Positions 32,690 to 44,920 of a stretch of 46,091 bases of DNA are shown piece after piece (the stretch's first letter is position 1; each line of letters starts with the position of its first letter). Origin of the DNA: Chara braunii (taxonomy: Eukaryota > Streptophyta > Charophyceae > Charales > Characeae); the NCBI GenBank assembly GCA_003427395.1, contig BFEA01000091.1, forward strand, positions 747,545 through 793,635, in the 5' to 3' direction. The notes below the pieces were generated by a model. The model was given only the letters and a program-made list of their open reading frames with translations, made no database searches and had not been told where the DNA came from. The position numbers and the translations under genes were made by a program.

Positions 32690-33186
32690 GGAATCAGGAG
32701 GACCGACCTTTGTCGCTGGAGAAATCAACGTGCTTGATATAGTTAGAGTGTTGGATCATTGTATCCCTCTCCCGATAAAACGTCTCTTGTTTGTTTCGGA
32801 ACTGACTAATAACTATATGTTACAACATTGCAAGGCCAACAGAAAACATTTCGTCCTCCCGAAGCTCGCGCCCATCAAAGGAAAGGTTCCCATCAAAGAA
32901 CGGAAGTCAGACGTGGCCAACACCTAACAGCTTGTACGCATAGGCTTAATTCATAGATATGATAATTTCCTACGCATCAAACCAATCTCGTGGAAGTTTG
33001 TGGAATGTGATATGGAAGTATGGGGAGTGTCGTACAACGCTATTATTGACTCAATAGTGGCTGTGCTGGCCATATCGCTTCGTCTGGTTGAACTAGCAGG
33101 TATAAAGAAATATCTAATCACAATCCCCAAGGCTTACCACCTCATTTCGGCCGACGAAGGAAGACTTAGAGCAGCAGGATGGATGG
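32690..33186 (+). pseudogene. Ty3/gypsy protease region, 5' part
   Basis: YNAIIDSIVAVLAISLRLVE resembles the aspartic protease active-site region of gypsy elements (usually IIDSGAS...), with the DSG Gly replaced by Ile. It continues to GRLRAAGW at 33180 and is then cut by the LINE insertion. A stop lies upstream at 32926. Confidence 0.6.
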
Positions 33187-36100
33187 CGAACATCGCCTCC
33201 CGGATAGGGAAAGTTCACATCTGTGGGGATGTGATTGCACGATTTGTTCGCCAAGGATGCCCTCTCTCACCGACGTTATATGTACTTTTTGTGGAAGACC
33301 TGCACGACATGATTCGAGCCGATGGTGACATCCACGCACTTCAACTACCCTGCAATCAAGAACTGAAATCAAACAGCTTCGCTGATGACACAGCGCCCAT
33401 CACAGAGGTGTCGCAGCCTAGCATGAATGCTCTCAAGGAAAAGGTTGAACAATTAGAACATTATACTGGTGCGCGGGTCATCTGGGTGAAATCAACAATA
33501 TTATTGCCGAAAAATGTAGACACACGCTGTTTCCAAGGGATGTCAATAGTCCCGACAGAACAAGACGTTAAGTATATAGGAATACTACCACCAACGACAC
33601 TGACTGATGGTAAGCAGATGAAGGGCTCGTTGATGGGAGCGATTGGGAAGATGAATCGCTGGGTAAAAGGGGCAGACGCGGGGATAGTGGGAAGGGTAAT
33701 CATTGCCAATAATGCGGTTTCTTCCACTTTGTGGTATGAGGCCCCGCTATCGACACCAGAAAAGAGGGCATGGAGGGAATACAAGATGGTTGTGCACCAG
33801 TACCTGTGGAGAAATGATCCGAGTGCCGAACATCTCATCTACAGGGTCAGGTGGGAGAAATTGATTCAACCACGGAAGGTAGGTGGTATGGTATTGTTTG
33901 ACCCATACAAGCAGGCTTCCGCACTCCAAATGCATACAGTGATGTGGTTGTTGCTGGAAAGAGATGATGACCCATGGAAAATCGTTACGCTTTCCAGCAT
34001 GGCACAAACTCTGAAGATCGATCCGACGGATGTGGAGACAGCACTGCTGCATCCGCAACTCCGACAAAGGTTAACAAGAGACACAATGTGGACAAGGACT
34101 CTGGAGGAATGGAAGAAATCGACACTAACATAAGTGGCCCCGAGATCAATGTCCCAAGTCTTGAAACAATCATTGTTTGGTAATCAATTTATTTGCAAAA
34201 ATGGGATATCTTTTCCATGATAAGGGGAACCGGGAGACTTCTACAGACAGTGGTTGAAATACTTAGTATATCGAGTGTTGGATCTGTGGGATGGGGAAAT
34301 GGGGGATTGGAAGAGGGAGGATCAACTGGAAGCTCAACTCATACATGAGCCAGACAGATAGCTGCGACTACGACAGTTGAGGGAGGCAATGTCGGAAGAT
34401 TGGATACATATGTTAAAGAAGAAGGAGAGGGTGAAAGGGGAATGGGTGACAATTGATACAGAGGACCCACCAAAGACTCTGTTCCGTCTGCAGAGACAAG
34501 AGGGGGAAGAATGGTACAAGGTGGAGGGATGAAGAATAAAGGGATTAGAGGCAGCAGTGGGAGAACCAATGGATCGTGATCTGGGGCAAGATGGGTTGAT
34601 ACATGTCCAAAATATGAGATCGGTGGTGGTTCTCAAGGATCGACGACAAAAAACACGGAGAGAGGTCCAGACCGTTCAAACCTGCAAAGACACCGTTGCA
34701 ACTGCCGTGGGATCCATCCATGTGGGAATGGCATGCGACGAACACACAATAGAAGAGTACGAGTCCACACCGGACGACGACTAAGGTCATGTACAGATCG
34801 CTGAAACCACCGACAAATATGGTGAAGGAGATGAGAGATAGATAAAAGAAACGAGGTTGGGTGACAACAGAGGGGACACGATTCTGGACACAGAAGAATT
34901 GGGAGACAACATGTATGACACTGGCTGTGTTACCAAACCAGAAACAAGTTGACGATCTCTGGCTCAACCTGCAACTGGCGATACCCACCTTTCAATGGAT
35001 GGTTGTGCATAGCAAATTCATAGACACACAATGCAGGATATGCTAACAAGCGGAAGAGACACTGCCACACCTATGGTTGGACTGCAATTCGCAGAAGGGA
35101 TTTTGGGAATGGTGGAACGCGGTAGGAGAGAACATACCATTACATCCTAGCAGCCCGTGTCATAGGACTTCAGTGTTGGTGTGACAGACTCTCACAGGAC
35201 AGGCATCCAACCCGACAAAAGCGTATGCAGGGTATGTGGTGCGAGCAGCAGTTTGGGGTGCAGACTATGGACTTCGAGCGGGTGGAAATGGAACAAAAGG
35301 AGATGGGAATATTGTAGATTGATCTAACGGATGTCGTCCCTTCACAAGGGAGCGCGACAACATCAGACCGAGATAATGAAGTTTCCATGTAGGTAATGTC
35401 GATACAATGAATAAATAGATTGTAAATAAACATGTGTTAAATAGATTGTATATATATGTAGAAATTCGCCAATAAATGGGAGGATGAAGATTTCAGGTGG
35501 ATACTGTCGGTGATGAGAATAAATTGTAAATAAGTACGTGCCAAGTTGATGGTAAATATATGTAGAAAAGAGGGAGGGAACTGGTAGATGAATGTACGAA
35601 TATAAGGACGTTGGGATGTTAAATATGAAGGAGAAATGGTGAATAATTAAGACACTGTATAAAATAGATTTTGGGGTAGGGAGTTAAGGGTGGAAGAGAT
35701 GGATTACAAATAAATATCGAGATCGAGGGAGAGGATCGGAGTAGAGAATAAAGGGAATGCCAAGAAGTTGCGTAAATTGATCTGGTTAATAAGGGAAAGC
35801 AAAGGGATAAAAGAGATTTTGGGGTTACTGAGTTAGGGGTGGAAAGGATGGACGAGGGAGAAATTAGGAGATTGTGGGAGAGGGTTTGAACAAAGATTAA
35901 GGGAAACGCCAAATGGCTAGGAAGTTGCTCATATTAACAGGGAAGGGATAAAAGGGAGGTAGTAGAGATTGCGAAGGATTGAGTATTGGTAACATGAGAA
36001 GCGGGACATAAATAAGACTTTGGGGTACGCCAGATGGTTATAGGAAAATGTCGAGGTTAAGGATTGAGCTATTGGACTTGGAAGGACAGGAACATAGTAA

Positions 36101-36586
36101 GTCATAAAATATAGAGAAGGGTTATACTCGAAGGTTGCGAAAATATAACATTGGATGTTGAGATAAGTGGGGAGGGAGGTAAAGAAGCATAAGGAATTTT
36201 CCTATATGGGGCGTGAAAAGAGAGGGATCCATTTAGTGGGATAATGGGTAAAAGGAATGGGAGTAGAAGAGTGGGATTTCCTACAGGCGGGGAGCGAGGG
36301 GAGAGAGGTTGGTCTAGCGGGCCCTGACCCCTTGGGGAAGGTGTGGCGACTGGGTGCATGATGCCTCCCAACGACACCCCAGTCAAGGGCAAGGGGAGCC
36401 GAGTTCACCAACCATCACAAGCTGGCGCAGGTGGGCTGCGACGCTGTCCTGGATGAGACCCTCGAGAAAAACCTTTTGCTGTCTGTACTGTCTGTTTTCT
36501 TTTTCAAATGCTTGTCTGCTTGCCAGTGATAAGCATCCGGACTGATGCCCCCGAGAATAGAAGGGGCTTTGTGTGTTAAAAAAAAA
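33187..36586 (+). mobile_element. 5'-truncated LINE inserted in the Ty3/gypsy element
   Basis: RT domain from the left edge to ~34130: FVRQGCPLSPTLYVLFVEDL, SFADDTAPI (F-ADD catalytic box), GARVIWVKS, then the thumb-like region (WYEAPLSTPEKRAWREYK, VHQYLWRNDP). After frameshifts, a zinc-finger-like end appears at about 34860-35150 (CRIC...EETLPHLWLDCNSQKGFWEW), as in plant LINE RTs. A purine-rich ~1.1-kb tail then ends in A9 (36578-36586). The direct repeat GATGG at 33182-33186 and 36587-36591 is a candidate target duplication. There is no endonuclease domain and the 5' end is missing. Internal stops make it dead. Confidence 0.82.
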
Positions 36587-38640
36587 GATGGTCCTTAAGG
36601 TGACCTCTTACGATGTCCTTATTCGATTTCCTTCCCTCAATGCATTGCAAGCTAATCTGGATTTCGAACGACGAGTAGTGGTCCTTAAGAATACGAGACG
36701 AAAGTCGTACAGTGTTTCGATGCGCCTCACTCTCCGGGCGGCTTCCAACAAACCCCGAGATACCCCCGCAGACAATCCGGGAGACATTCATACGATCTTG
36801 CCAGATGAATCGACAAACGAATCCGACCAAATAGAGGGAGGAAACAATGAATTTGCTGCCTTGCGTCACGTTGATTCTAGGGGTGAAGAAGATCCCGACA
36901 CGACTAAGACCGTTCATTTGCTAACGCGTAAGATACTGCATTACCTGATCCACCGAAGGACAACTGAGAAGTTTGTAGTCACGGAAACTAATGCACGACC
37001 AAAAAAACTCAAGCTCGTACATACGTTAATCATGGGGGAGTCACTCGCGCAAGTTTCAAGGTTGTCAAATTCTTTGGAACCCCCTCGAACCTTGTACAAC
37101 CCAACTACCCCCTTGCTGTCTCGCTATCAGGACAAGAAGTCATTCTGTGACGTTATGAAACTGCCACCCCTACTCACAACAGGGAAAGAGGTACGTATGC
37201 TCTAGCAAGGCGTCGATGCGCAAATCCTATAGCCCCCTGAGGAGTTTGATGCCTCCCCAATTGAAATCGGGATTAAAATTGGGGAACACGTGATGGTTCC
37301 TCGGAACGTAGAGGATGAAATTACTCCAAAAGAACGTGGCGATCACTGAAGTCGACACTCAAATGATTGCCACCGTGTTCTTCTGGCGATCAGACAATTC
37401 GTTAATTTGCTCTCCACCGCCCTAAAATTTGAAACCGACTCGCACAAAGCAGGTGAAAGTCTTGATCAACGGACAACCCGACGCATTACATGTGTCGAAG
37501 TATGTGTCAAATGACATTCACTATAGGATAACCGATATTATGAGGGAATAGCAAGGGGCGATTAGTGTCAACGACGCGGATATTGAGTTGTCTCAAGTAA
37601 TTCAACACGAGATACAAATGGGAAATCATCCGCCAATTCACTGAAAACCTTTCTGATATTCTCTCACTGAAAGAAAAACAGTGTTGGAACAGATTACAGA
37701 GTTTGAAGCGAATGGTTGGATTGAGCTCGCCACGGGACCTTGGTCCTTTCTGGTAGTATTAGTCCCGAAAACGACGTTCCGCATTCGCATTGATTATCAT
37801 AAATTTTGAACGACACCATGATGAAGGATGTGTATCCCCTACCCAGGATTGATGATTTGTTGGATGCGATTAAATGTGTCAGCTATTTTAGCAAGTTTGA
37901 TATTCGCCACGGGTTCCATCATATCCTGGTAAAGGAAGGGGATAGACCGAAAATAACGTTCATTTTGTTTGAAGGAATGTGTCAATGGATTTGTTGGCCT
38001 ACGGGGATATGCAATGCCCCTGTAACCTTTCAGATAGCGGACACCACATTCCAGAATTTCGTTAATAAGACATGGCTGATGCAGGGCATGATCAACTTTT
38101 GCGTCATTATGAACACAAATGATATCTTGGTGTATTCTGATTCCTTCCACGGACACACTTAACACGTGAAGTGGGCACTATGTTCAAAATTGCACTAGAG
38201 AAAAGCGAGTTTTCCTCTCGGAGATCTCATGTCTCGGGTACATTGTGACACGTCGTGGTCTGAAACTGGACCCACTGAAAGTCGAGGTGGTTCGGGATGC
38301 GCCCACGCTCACGTCGTTGACACATGTGCCAACCTTTTTGGGGTCGGCCTTGTACTATCGTCGATTCATCAAGGACTTTGTGGTGATCACACGGCCCCTG
38401 AGGAATGTCATAGGGAAGGACCAATCGCTGCACTGGAATGTTGGGTGCGAGCAAACATTTTCCACTTCGAAAAATGCCCTGGCCTCGACATCCATTTTAA
38501 TCCGGCCCGACTAAGGAAGACAGTTCATACTTATCACCGATTGGCAGCCAGAAGCTATCTCCGCTATTTTGACACAAAAGGGGAAGGCCGACAAGGAGCA
38601 TATCATCAAGTGCGTTCTGAATGGTGCCTGACGAATGACA
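36587..38640 (+). pseudogene. pol: Ty3/gypsy pol: protease 3' part, RT and partial RNase H
   Basis: 36587-36720: VTSYDVLIRFPSLNALQANL, the C-terminal part of the protease. 37680-38160: RT, with EANGWIELATGPWSFLVVLV, LPRIDDLLDAI, YFSKFDIRHGFHHILVKEGD and CNAPVTFQ. At the catalytic YxDD box the sequence reads NTNDILVYS, so the Tyr and first Asp are lost. 38230-38514: RLKLDPLKVEVV-like, FLGSALYYRRFIKDFVVITR and the start of the RNase H/connection. Stops (for example TGA at 37807-37809) and frame changes interrupt it. No integrase is found before LTR D copy 2. Confidence 0.8.
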
Positions 38641-38646
38641 CAACGA

Positions 38647-39669
38647 TGTCGAGCGCATCGGTCTCATGTGGGGTGGGACCCTCCCGACCACGTCACGCAA
38701 GAGTTGGTTTTACTCATCGCGATACACATGGAGCTTCTGCAAGCCGCTCCGGCCGAGTGCGCTAGCCATACCTCTCGCGAGCCTCTACAACAAGATAAGG
38801 CCAACGTTAGATACAACTTACCTCCACCTGCGGGAGTTGTCACCTCCCTTCGGTGGGCGTATCCCCACCGAGCTACCGGTCCACTGTACGAAAGGTAATT
38901 AATTGCAATCGCAAAGGTGGACCAGCCGAGGGCGTTTCTCGTACGGTGTACTAGGGGGTATGTGCGGTCCCACGCCTCTATCAGACCCGCACGACACAGT
39001 GGGCGACTCGTCGTCGGTCGACTAGGATGCATCTCACTCACCACACGTTACACCACGACACACACACACACACACACGAAACGACACAAAACAAACAACA
39101 CAACAACACAACAACACTCCTAGTCCCTTTTGTAGCCATCCCATAACCTTCTGACGTGGAAATCGGATAGCGACACGTGCGAGGCTTAGTATAAAACCGC
39201 GCGGATGCAGAGCTTTCTCATATCGACTATGAATGTAAGCATACACAAGTAACCGCAGTGATGGCGTACTATATAGTACCCATAATGACGTGGTCCTCAA
39301 TAATCTCAAGGGTCGCATTCAACACTCAAGTGTCGGCTGACACGCGCCTTGAGGTGTTAATCTCTCGACGCTAGACAACCGCGAGGTGCAGTTGAGAACC
39401 ATACCCGCCTTTGCACACTGCGGAGAGCGGGTGGTACACGGGTTCATACGTGTGGTGACAGTCATCTCTTATTGCCCCGGAGACCAGATCCATCATCTAA
39501 GGCTTGGAGATAACTCAAGGGATTTGACTTTGACGACTGCCATGGACTACAACGTCCAGTTATAAAAACTCTAAAACAAAGGAAATACAGGGAAATTCCC
39601 CTTTTCTCTAAAGGCATAATCTGTTTAACCCTTGCACATGGTCACAATACGTCGTGCGAGTGCTTAGGA

Positions 39670-39739
<70 letters not shown>

Positions 39740-39775
39740 AAGGGTTATAAATGTGTGACGATCACTTCTCACAAT
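38647..39775 (+). mobile_element. LTR-like repeat D, copy 2 (3' LTR)
   Basis: Begins TGTCGAGCGCATCGG like copy 1 and runs in parallel to a long (TA)n tract (39668-39739) and GGGTTATAAA. It lacks the 483-bp AT-rich insertion. The pol pseudogene stops just before it, without integrase. The right limit is approximate. Confidence 0.65.
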
Positions 39776-40420
39776 CACAGTGGGACTCTCTTCAACCATA
39801 TATATGTATGTGATCATAGGCAATCAAATCCAAAGTCCGAACCACCAAACATACTTGTAGTCACATCAAAGATTCAACCAAAAATCCATGCAGTGCACGG
39901 GGTCAACTTAAACCATTCTCGGCGCTCACACGCCTCGCTTTAACCATACAAGGCTCACTCTTTGTGCAACTCTCAAAATAAAATACTCAGTATCTTTATT
40001 AAATGACCATTCAATAAAGTCCGGGTAAAAACACAACGAAACAATTCAAACCACAGAGCTGAAGCTTTTAGGTTGAGCGACAAGAGTGAATTGGAGTTGA
40101 GTCGTAAACCGACGAATTGACAACAGACTTGTTATCAGTGATAACAGAAGATGATCCTCGTGAGATCAAGCTGAATCTAGTCCAAATTGTGAGTCGAAAC
40201 GATCAAGAGGACCTATAATAAATGATAGGTCAACGCCAGCTAAATCATCAGTGTATGGGGAATAAATCTCCATAGTGCATTCTTCCTCAAAAGTATTTGC
40301 CAACTAAGTCTAAGTTTGCATCTAAACTAGTGCTCAAGAAAAGGTAAACTTTGACAGAATCTCCCCTATTCAAAGTGGATTGTCAAAATCGCCACCTGTC
40401 AAAATATAATCTAAGTCCTC
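39776..40420. other. AT-rich stretch, nothing recognised
   Basis: No gene, RNA or terminal repeat seen. Confidence 0.3.
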
Positions 40421-40424
40421 TAAA

Positions 40425-41000
40425 CGAAGAAAATTTCGGCAGCACTTCCCGTAGGAAAAGTGTCTTTTCAAATTTTATATTAGTTCAAATAAAAAAAGTT
40501 GAAAATAATCCTCAACTTTAGAAAGTCAAATTTCGTCTAACGACTTGAATTAGTAAAAAATTGGGCATCCTCTCATTTAGAAAAACAGACTTCTTAGATT
40601 TATACTAACTCAGATATGAACTCAAACATAAGTCTAACTCAGATATGAACTCAAACATAAGTCTTGAGTTCCATCAAGACAAAATTTAACTGTCTCTTTC
40701 GATTTGTAGAAATTTCGGCAGCGCTTGCCGTTGAAAAAATCGCTTTCCAAAGTTTATACAAAGCTAAGTTCATAATCTAAAAACAACTTTGACTTTTCAA
40801 GGTCCAATTTTGTCAAACTCTCTGGTTTACCCAAAAATTGGGCAGCACTCCCTTTAAAAACGAAAACTTTCGAGATTTTTACTAAGCCATATATAAAATT
40901 TAGACATGATGAACTTTGAAAAGCCAAAATCTGACTAACTCCTTGGTTTTGTAGAAATTTCGGCAGTGCTTCCCGTAGAGAAAGTGACTTACCTATAACA
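40425..41000. repeat. Degenerate ~125-bp tandem repeat array
   Basis: Landmark motifs recur at about 40434 (TTTCGGCAGCACTTCCCGTA), 40560 (ATTGGGCATCCTCTC), 40713 (TTTCGGCAGCGCTTGCCGTT), 40838 (ATTGGGCAGCACTCCCTTT) and 40957 (TTTCGGCAGTGCTTCCCGTA). Spacing is 126, 153, 125 and 119 bp. The long interval includes a ~31-bp duplication of ACTCAGATATGAACTCAAAC. The TTTCGGCAG and TTGGGCAG versions alternate, so the true unit may be ~250 bp. Each landmark has a small GG...CC stem (CGGCAGCGCTTGCCG in the third). Confidence 0.7.
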
Positions 41001-41276
41001 AAAGATCCCAGAAAATGCAAGAATTGACCTAAGTAAAAAACAGTTAGCTCAAAAAATGCAGGAATTGAACTAACTCCTATGACTCTAGCACGTGGCGAGC
41101 ATATAAAGGAACTACCTATCAACTGGAACTTAGACTAAGTAGTAGTCTCACTCAGCCACATGCAAGGTCAAACCACAAATGTAAGTACTCTCACCAGCCC
41201 AAAGTTAATCTTGTCAAACAATAGTTCGTAGTCTTTCAATGATTGGTCCCCTATACCCAACTTACATAATGCGTAA

Positions 41277-41928
41277 AGCTAGACCATCCAATCTTATGGA
41301 AACATGTCTAGCTCAATTATTGAATATACAAAAACACTGGGCACTACAACTTTTCTCTTTCTTGGGCATATGACTGGGGTGTCCAGCCTAGTCGCTCTGA
41401 ACTGTTTAAGCATCAAAGTTATATATAACTGTCTGCACTTAGTCTTTTAAGGTAACATATGACTGAACTTATCATCTTAGATTAAGGTTCAGCCTGCCCC
41501 TTCTTACCTCAAGTTTATTATTAATTCATACTCTTTTCGGTTAGTGATAAGTTATCGTCAGACCATCCAATCTTATGGAAAAATTTCTGACTAGCCTGTT
41601 CATAAATAAAATAATATAAAAATATAAACAAGTTTATCCCTTTGGTTCCAGCATGTGCGTGGCTTTAGAGTAGACCACCCAATCTTATGGAAACATGTTC
41701 AGTCCTTTGCCTGAATTCGCTCAACAAGAAATATTAACAAACATCAAAAAACCCAAATAAAACAAGATAACCAAACCATCCAATCTTATGGAAAAATGCT
41801 TGGTCCCTAAAAATCAAACACAGTCAAAGCAACCAAACCACCCAATCTTATGGGAACCTGTTTGGTCTTTCAAGTTGTCAGAAATAAACATAACACTGGA
41901 CTTTCCAATCTTATGGAGACTCTCCCAG
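41277..41928. repeat. Series of hairpins with a constant 21-nt loop and varying complementary stems
   Basis: The core CCAATCTTATGG occurs six times, each in a 21-nt segment of type CAYCCAATCTTATGGAAACAT. Flanks in the same register are complementary yet differ in sequence: AGCTAGAC/GTCTAGCT (41277-41313), GTCAGA/TCTGAC (41557-41591), GAGTAGAC/GTTCAGTC with one G-T pair and two mismatches (41668-41704), ACCAAAC/GCTTGGT (41770-41804), ACCAAAC/GTTTGGT (41832-41866), CTGG/CCAG (41896-41928). A seventh relative, CTGAAC/GTTCAG, encloses an 18-nt loop containing ATCTTA (41463-41492). Spacing is irregular (about 60-190 bp). No known RNA or element family is recognised. Confidence 0.7.
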
Positions 41929-42629
41929 CCTTTGGTTGACCCAGTCGGACACAATCAATACAACATTTCTCACACCTTACCCCCAGATGCAATCCCTTTT
42001 CACAATCTGCTTTCAGTTAGACAACAAAACTGAAACTGAACTTACACAATCCTTCCTTTACTTAAATTTGAGATATATTATGAAAGTCAAACTCAAAAAC
42101 AATATGGGATGCATGGAATAGACTCAGTCAAACTGTATAAAGATGTACAGATAGGGGTTATCATTGGATTTATAGAGGAAAACAATGATTATCTGTCGAT
42201 TCCCTGCCTCCATAACTTCTCCCGAGTTCCGACAGATCTCCCGCAATCGGTGGGCAGACTCCCCACCGAGTCTTGCTGCGGTCCTACGGGTTGCAATCTC
42301 GCCTGCCGCCTTCCTCTCTGAAAAAGATTTGACTTAGAGTAAGAAGGGCGGAAGAAGGGGCTTCAGACTCTCGAGGTACAAGAGAGGGACTAACTCAACT
42401 CTTAGGAGAGGCCCTTACAATCTTCAATCGCCCGAGGGCCCCGCAATGACAGTAAAAAATGCACCGCAACTAGGTCAAACTAAAGTCGATCACCGACTGT
42501 AGACTTCCTAACGACTCTCCTACACGTAGCAAAGACCCCCCCCCCTTTTTCTCAAGGATCGTTGTCCAACTCTCAATGGTTACAGATAAGTTTGTAAGCT
42601 CGCGACTCTTCTCCAATTTCTTCTTACTT

Positions 42630-43340
42630 TGGGATGAGAGGCATATCGGTCAACAAACAAGTTTGTCTCTCACCGTTGCCCTGTTGCCGCTTAAACTCGC
42701 AGAGTAAGTTGTATGCCAATGAACCGGTAAGTCTGCGGCCTCGCAACTCGCCTCAGGCTAGCTCACTCGGTGGGATGGCAGCGTACTTGTCCATAAGTAT
42801 GTTTTCAAGTCGGCGGTAGTCTCCTTACTTCCTCCGCTCAATGAGATGGGCAGTTAATCAGCCAATAGGTAAATCTCCAACCCACGCGGCTCGCTCCTTT
42901 GCTACCCGACCAGCGAGGTGAGCAACTCACCGGCCAACAGGTAGGTATTCGACCCACAATTCTCCTCTCGCTGCTTATCCTGCAACTAGTTTGTTCAGCG
43001 GAATAGCAGCTCACCGGCCAATAGGTAACTCTCGTGGCTCGCTCCTCACCTTCTCCATCCGATGAGCTGAGCGGCACACCTTCCAATCAAGGGGCTGGCA
43101 ATCCCGCTCCTGAACTCGGGCATCCTCGGTTGCGTTCGAGCTCGGATGATTCAGAACCTGACACTTATCCGAATCCAAGCTCGGATTCGCAACCCGTCAG
43201 CTTGAAAGAGACTGCTTTTACTGATAAACAACGCACCGACCAACATGTAAGTCTCCAATCTGTGGCCTCCCTCACTCTTCTTTAACCGATAGGACGAGCA
43301 ACGTACTGGCTAACCAGGTACATCTCCAGCCTTTCTCTTT
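42630..43340. repeat. Degenerate 65-90 bp repeat array, about 8-9 units
   Basis: The approximate landmark CTCACCGGCCAATAGGTAAG (with TCTCCAACC) is followed by GGCTCGCTCCT and a pyrimidine-rich spacer. Clear versions lie near 42714, 42848, 42918, 43005, 43225 and 43292, and weaker ones near 42640, 42780 and 43063. The frames crossing it are by-products. Nothing else is seen from 42.0 to 42.6 kb except a ~9-nt C run near 42538. Confidence 0.6.
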
Positions 43341-44600
43341 GCATTTAGTACCTAGCTACCTTTACGGTTGATCGCAATCGGTAGCAGTGGCCAACGGTCA
43401 TGGCACACAGTCACACTCTGATGGGAACAACATGTACGGCTTCAATGACGGACACCACAAAAGGCAACTCTAGGAGTCGGCGCGATGGCGATGGTATAAT
43501 GGATATGACCGTGGCTAGAAGGGGACAGCAACGAGTCATGGCATACTTGAACTTGAAAGAGGAACGGCCCCGTACCTCTGCGTAGCAGGTGAACAAACCT
43601 CCTACGAGAAGCTGGCCATGAGACGAAGGTCCTGCACAACTACTCAGCAGATCGAGGCTCTGCCTGCTAACGGGATCAGCCAGCCAAATCACTCCACCAG
43701 CTAAGAACGACCATGCACGTAGAGGGATAGAAAGATGTTATTTTTGTAGATATGATGAACAAAGTTAACATGAATCTTCCGCTAAAACGAGGAAAAGATA
43801 CATGCAGATGCAGACAGAGTCTCCAATGCCAGCCCGCCCGCTGCTACCCCGTTCTCTCTCTGTTCAGCAGCTTGTCTGGGCATATGTGCGCACCTGCCCC
43901 CCTTGCTAGCTCCCTCTATCTCTTAGATAGGCTCCACCCGCAAATCCGACGCTCTCGTTCCATTCACCAGGGATGAGTCCTCGGGAACGATCCTTACTTC
44001 ATCCAACATCAGAAAGGAACGCGCATACCTCTCTCCGAGTGGATGCGCACTTGGCTCGATTCCTGTTCGGATTTATGTAGCCTTCCCTCCGTTGTGATGG
44101 AGCGACTTTGAGTGTGGAGGGGGCAGTCACCGGGACAGAAGTCATGACCGCCAAGGAGATAGCGACTGCTATCATAAACGACAGATATACGCAGAGAAAT
44201 CAAACACAAATTGAGGATGCAAAAAAAAAAAAAAATGTTTTTCATATATTATGATATTTAGCATTTTTGCTTTATTTAATTGTTGCCCAAGTCGTGTACA
44301 CACAGTTTTTTAACGTTGTAAGGTTCATTCACGTTGACCGATAAATACACAATGAAGGACCGTTGCTTCAACTCATTAAACGTAGTCCCATGAACCAACT
44401 ACTTGGACAACATTCCTTTAACAATTTGGAAGTGTTCGACTAACTGGTCGCCAAATGTTGATTCAACACTTTTTTCAACACGCGATAATGTTGGAAAGAT
44501 TGTCGGAAAACATCATGGAATTATTGAGCAACGTTGAATATCAATTTAAAAAAAAATAAAATAATGAATCATAAATGATATATATATATATTTTTAACAA
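43341..44600. other. No recognisable gene
   Basis: Mixed composition to 44.2 kb, then AT-rich. A 15-nt A run lies near 44221. Short frames without motifs. Confidence 0.3.
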
Positions 44601-44604
44601 CCCC

Positions 44605-44692
44605 TCATTTGTTGTCCTCTTCTCCCTCTCTGCCTACGGTTTACCGGGCAGTTCTATTTGACGATATATATATATATATATATATATATATN

Positions 44693-44754
<62 letters not shown>

Positions 44755-44920
44755 TCTTTGCCTGCGATTTACTAGTGAACTTTATTTATCGATATATATA
44801 CATATATATATGCATATATATACATATATACATATATCGTCACAATATATATATATATATCGTCACAAACAGAACTGCCCGGTAAACCGTAGGCAGAGAG
44901 AGAGAAGAGGACAACAAACA

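Noticed and set aside
41277-41928. tRNA or known snRNA genes to explain the hairpins
   Set aside because: No cloverleaf, A/B boxes or terminator; the loop does not match any RNA I know.
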